Assembly: GCA_017415945.1 (NCBI GenBank)
Contig: JAFQDR010000101.1
Span: 1-9,313 of the forward strand
From: Oscillospiraceae bacterium
Lineage (GTDB): Bacteria > Bacillota_A > Clostridia > Oscillospirales > Oscillospiraceae
Length of the DNA: 9,313 nt
Reading direction: 5' to 3'
The notes under the pieces: generated by a model
What the model was told of the DNA's origin: nothing
Seen by the model: the letters and a program-made list of their open reading frames with translations, nothing else
The model's database searches: none
Program-made: the position numbers and the translations under genes
Shown: positions 7,580 to 9,313 of the stretch, in pieces
Numbering within the stretch: the first letter of the stretch is position 1
How the letters are laid out: each line of letters opens with the position of its first letter

Positions 7580-8545
7580 GAACATTTATTGGCAATTATG
7601 CAATTATTTCCACCGAAGCTGCGGGATGCGCTTGGTAGAGAAATCGATGCTATGGGAGGTGCGCCTGAGGAAATCAGACTGCGTGTGGGCAGTCCTATCT
7701 GTCTGCGGCAATACGGACGGGAGTATTTTTGTTTGCAGCCCTTCACTAAAGAGGAAATGCTATGGGTGGTGGGAAATGCGGCGGACGGTTCCTATCATAC
7801 GGCTGCGCGGTTTCTCCAAAAGGGGTATCTTCCGCTGCCATACGGAAGCCGTATGGGGCTGTGTGGAAGCGGGGGCAACGGAAGGCTGTCATCCTTCGGG
7901 GATGTGAGCTCCGCCTGTATCCGTGTTGCACGTTCTGTGGAGGGCTGCGGAGATCAGTTATATGATGATTTATACCGAGATGGTTTCCGCAACACAATTA
8001 TTATTGCACCTCCGGGTGCGGGGAAAACTACTTTGCTGCGGGAATTGATACGAAAGCTGTCCGATGGCGGTATGTACATGGGGGTTGCTGACGAGCGTGG
8101 GGAGATTTCGGGAATGTATCGGGACAAGCCGTCCTTTGAACTTGGGCCTCGAACCGATGTGTTGAGCGGAGTTCCCAAGCAGCAGAGCGGTCTTATGCTC
8201 CTGCGCACCATGACACCCGATGTTCTTGCTATGGATGAGATCACAGCCTATGGAGATTCCGCTGCTATTATGGAAGCATCGGGCTGTGGTGCGGGTTTGC
8301 TGACGACGGTACATGGGGAAAGTATAAGGGTTTTGCTGAAATCGGAATTCAGACAAATCTACGAAATGGGCGTGTTTCGCTATGGGATTCTGATTACTGT
8401 GCAGAATGGAAAACGAATGTATAAGGCGGTGGATCTATATGATGAAGCTGTGTGGAGCGGTGCTTATAATGGCAGCGGGGTGTATGCTGGGAGGAATGCC
8501 TCTGCAGCGAATGTGGGAACGTATTCGTATGCTAAGCAGATTTGA
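7577..8545 (+). CDS. spoIIIAA: Stage III sporulation protein AA (SpoIIIAA), secretion-type ATPase
   Basis: Predicted 322-residue cytoplasmic ATPase related to type II/IV secretion motors. In endospore formers it works in the mother cell as the motor of the SpoIIIA-SpoIIQ channel joining mother cell and forespore. Family-type segments are visible: LRLRVGSP-like EEIRLRVGSPICLR near 33-46, GYLPLPYGSRMGLCG, the P-loop APPGAGKTT (144-152), ADERGEISG, the SGVPKQQSGLMLLRTMTPD block, Walker B VLAMDEI (216-222, with D220 and E221) and LLTTVHGES. Translation starts at TTG with GGGAGGG 7 nt upstream. The C-terminal KAVDLYDEA is family-like, but about 31 further residues (WSGAYNGSGVYAGRN...) are encoded entirely over the start of spoIIIAB and look like read-on in a second frame. 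The gene follows the DUF1015 gene by 51 nt and probably has its own control region. Confidence 0.93.
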   Translation: MEHLLAIMQLFPPKLRDALGREIDAMGGAPEEIRLRVGSPICLRQYGREYFCLQPFTKEEMLWVVGNAADGSYHTAARFLQKGYLPLPYGSRMGLCGSGGNGRLSSFGDVSSACIRVARSVEGCGDQLYDDLYRDGFRNTIIIAPPGAGKTTLLRELIRKLSDGGMYMGVADERGEISGMYRDKPSFELGPRTDVLSGVPKQQSGLMLLRTMTPDVLAMDEITAYGDSAAIMEASGCGAGLLTTVHGESIRVLLKSEFRQIYEMGVFRYGILITVQNGKRMYKAVDLYDEAVWSGAYNGSGVYAGRNASAANVGTYSYAKQI

Positions 8546-8933
8546 GGCAGCTTTGCATCTCATGAGAGCTGAGCTGAGCTCCTATGGCTTGAGGATTCCC
8601 GAATTGATGCAAAGAATGGATGATTGCGAGCTGTTTTCATCTGTTGCAAAGTATATGGAGGAAGTAGGGCCTATGGGTTTTTCCGAGGGGTGGAAATGCT
8701 GTATCGAGCGAAATTGCAGCTTCCTGACAGAGACGGAGCGACATGAAATTGCGGGACTTGGAGAAGTGTTGGGAAGATACACATTGGAGGAACAGCTTTC
8801 TTCCATTCAGAGTGTGATTGGACTGCTTGCCCAAGGAAAGGAGGAAACAAGGAATAAACTGCGTTCGGTTTCACGATTGTATATGGGGACAAGTCTATCG
8901 CTGTCGGCCATGTTGGTGGTTTTGCTGATATAG
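8439..8933 (+). CDS. spoIIIAB: Stage III sporulation protein AB (SpoIIIAB), membrane protein
   Basis: Predicted 164-residue membrane protein (family usually about 170). The N-terminal MMKLCGAVLIMAAGCMLGGM is a membrane segment matching the KLxGAxLI start of SpoIIIAB; it is followed by the FEAALHLMRAELSSYGLRIPELM block, a mainly helical soluble middle, and a C-terminal membrane segment YMGTSLSLSAMLVVLLI. SpoIIIAB resembles GspF-type inner-membrane platform proteins and is thought to partner the SpoIIIAA ATPase. The open frame extends back to 8406, but the ATG at 8439 (or 8442) gives the family N-terminus and has AGGCGG/GGTGGA-like purines 5-10 nt upstream. This puts the start 107 nt inside spoIIIAA, in another frame. 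After its TAG the usual spoIIIAC does not follow; an unrelated gene with its own promoter does. Confidence 0.88.
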   Translation: MMKLCGAVLIMAAGCMLGGMPLQRMWERIRMLSRFEAALHLMRAELSSYGLRIPELMQRMDDCELFSSVAKYMEEVGPMGFSEGWKCCIERNCSFLTETERHEIAGLGEVLGRYTLEEQLSSIQSVIGLLAQGKEETRNKLRSVSRLYMGTSLSLSAMLVVLLI

Positions 8934-8942
8934 TGTTTTGTG

Positions 8943-8971
8943 TTGACAGAGGCGAGCCTTTGTTCTATGAT
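8943..8971 (+). promoter_or_regulatory. Strong sigma-A type promoter for the aminotransferase gene
   Basis: A consensus -35 TTGACA (8943-8948), a 17-nt spacer and a near-consensus -10 TATGAT (8966-8971) lie just after the spoIIIAB stop. Expected start of transcription is about 8978, giving a leader of some 26 nt that contains AAAGGAG (8989-8995). The element fits the downstream gene in direction and distance and separates it from the spoIIIA pair. Confidence 0.8.
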
Positions 8972-8984
8972 AATGCCATTATCA
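8968..8984. promoter_or_regulatory. Perfect 17-bp palindrome overlapping the -10 box: probable operator
   Basis: TGATAATG (8968-8975) and CATTATCA (8977-8984) are exact reverse complements around a single central C. The site covers most of the -10 box and extends past the predicted transcription start, the classical position for a repressor operator. The half-sites TGATAAT/ATTATCA equal those of the Bacillus Fur box, but are separated by 3 bases rather than 1, so assignment to Fur is not justified; another dimeric regulator is equally possible. AT-rich stem, 1-nt centre and no T-run rule out a terminator. Confidence 0.65.
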
Positions 8985-9003
8985 GTCTAAAGGAGTGTCC
9001 ACT

Positions 9004-9313
9004 ATGCAGCCTCTTTCTCATCGAACGACTACCTTTACCGATTCTTTGATTCGGCGTATGACTCGCGTATCTCTGCAGTATAATGCGGTCAATCTTTCTC
9101 AGGGCTTTCCCGATTTCAATCCTCCCAAAGCCATTACTGACAGACTTCGTGAAATTTCCGATATGGGCCCTCACCAGTATGCATTGACTTGGGGAGCGCA
9201 GAACTTCCGTGAAGCGTTGGCGGAAAAGCAGAAGCGGTTCATGGGTATGGATATTGACCCCGATCGTGAAATCTTGGTGACCTGCGGCAGCACGGAAGCT
9301 ATGATGTGCGCTA
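9004..9313 (+). CDS. Class I/II pyridoxal-phosphate aminotransferase (3'-truncated by window edge)
   Basis: The first 103 codons of a fold-type I PLP enzyme are present. The N-terminus MQPLSHRTTTFTDSLIRRMTRVS is followed by LSQGFPDFNPPKAI, the substrate-binding QGxPDF signature of the aspartate/kynurenine/methionine aminotransferase group, then GPHQYALTWGAQNFREALAEKQ and ILVTCGSTEAM, the segment that contacts the cofactor phosphate. The catalytic lysine lies beyond the window, so the substrate cannot be decided. The ATG at 9004 has a near-perfect AAAGGAG (8989-8995) 8 nt upstream. The gene has its own promoter and a probable operator, so it is likely regulated separately from spoIIIAB, whose stop is 70 nt upstream. 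Confidence 0.9.
   Translation, partial: MQPLSHRTTTFTDSLIRRMTRVSLQYNAVNLSQGFPDFNPPKAITDRLREISDMGPHQYALTWGAQNFREALAEKQKRFMGMDIDPDREILVTCGSTEAMMCA

Noticed and set aside
7473..7907. Open frame of 144 codons on the + strand across the DUF1015/spoIIIAA junction
   Set aside because: It overlaps both genes in another frame, has Trp/Cys/Arg-rich composition typical of out-of-frame reading, and no family resemblance.
8406..8438. Upstream ATG extension of SpoIIIAB by 11 residues
   Set aside because: The added residues are charged and precede the family N-terminus MKLxGA; a better start with purine-rich upstream bases is at 8439 or 8442.
8439..8498. Lipoprotein signal in SpoIIIAB (AAGC near residues 12-15)
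   Set aside because: The -3 position is not the usual Leu/Val/Ile, positive charge before it is minimal, and the segment matches the ordinary SpoIIIAB N-terminal membrane helix.
8950..8964. Terminator after spoIIIAB (AGGC-GA-GCCT then TTTGTT)
   Set aside because: A 4-bp stem with a 2-nt loop cannot act as a terminator, and it lies in the spacer of a consensus promoter.

Overview
The window is about 9.3 kb of densely packed bacterial chromosome with all eight genes on the + strand. Base composition is moderate, gaps are short, and the gene content (divergent MreB paralogue, ComF, RecD2, SpoIIIAA/SpoIIIAB) points to a spore-forming or ancestrally spore-forming member of the Firmicutes, most likely class Clostridia. 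The family or genus cannot be fixed from the sequence. No transposases, CRISPR repeats, tRNA or rRNA genes, phage genes or other signs of recent transfer were seen.

Left block (1-7525): the 3' four-fifths of uvrA (nucleotide excision repair), then recD2 (5'-3' DNA helicase), a comF-type phosphoribosyltransferase gene, an mreB-like gene and a DUF1015-family gene. Gaps are 21, 2, 15 and 3 nt, with no terminator or clear promoter between them, so the block looks like one transcription unit. It mixes DNA repair, DNA processing or uptake, and cell-shape functions.

Middle block (7526-8933): after a 51-nt spacer come spoIIIAA and spoIIIAB, the ATPase and membrane partner of the SpoIIIA-SpoIIQ sporulation channel. 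spoIIIAA starts with TTG, and that codon lies in the 3' arm of a perfect 10-bp inverted repeat. The two genes overlap by about 107 nt. The usual following genes spoIIIAC to spoIIIAH are absent at this place.

Right edge (8934-9313): a strong sigma-A type promoter (TTGACA, 17 nt, TATGAT) overlaps a perfect 8-1-8 palindrome that looks like an operator. It drives a class I/II PLP-dependent aminotransferase gene that runs off the window.

Most of this is conserved chromosomal core. The points most worth following are: (i) the MreB-like protein, which by ungapped motif alignment has replaced two residues linked to ATP hydrolysis in MreB; (ii) the palindrome in the aminotransferase promoter, with Fur-box-like half-sites at a non-standard spacing; (iii) the isolated spoIIIAA-AB pair with its odd start region and long overlap. 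No wholly new multi-gene system is evident.
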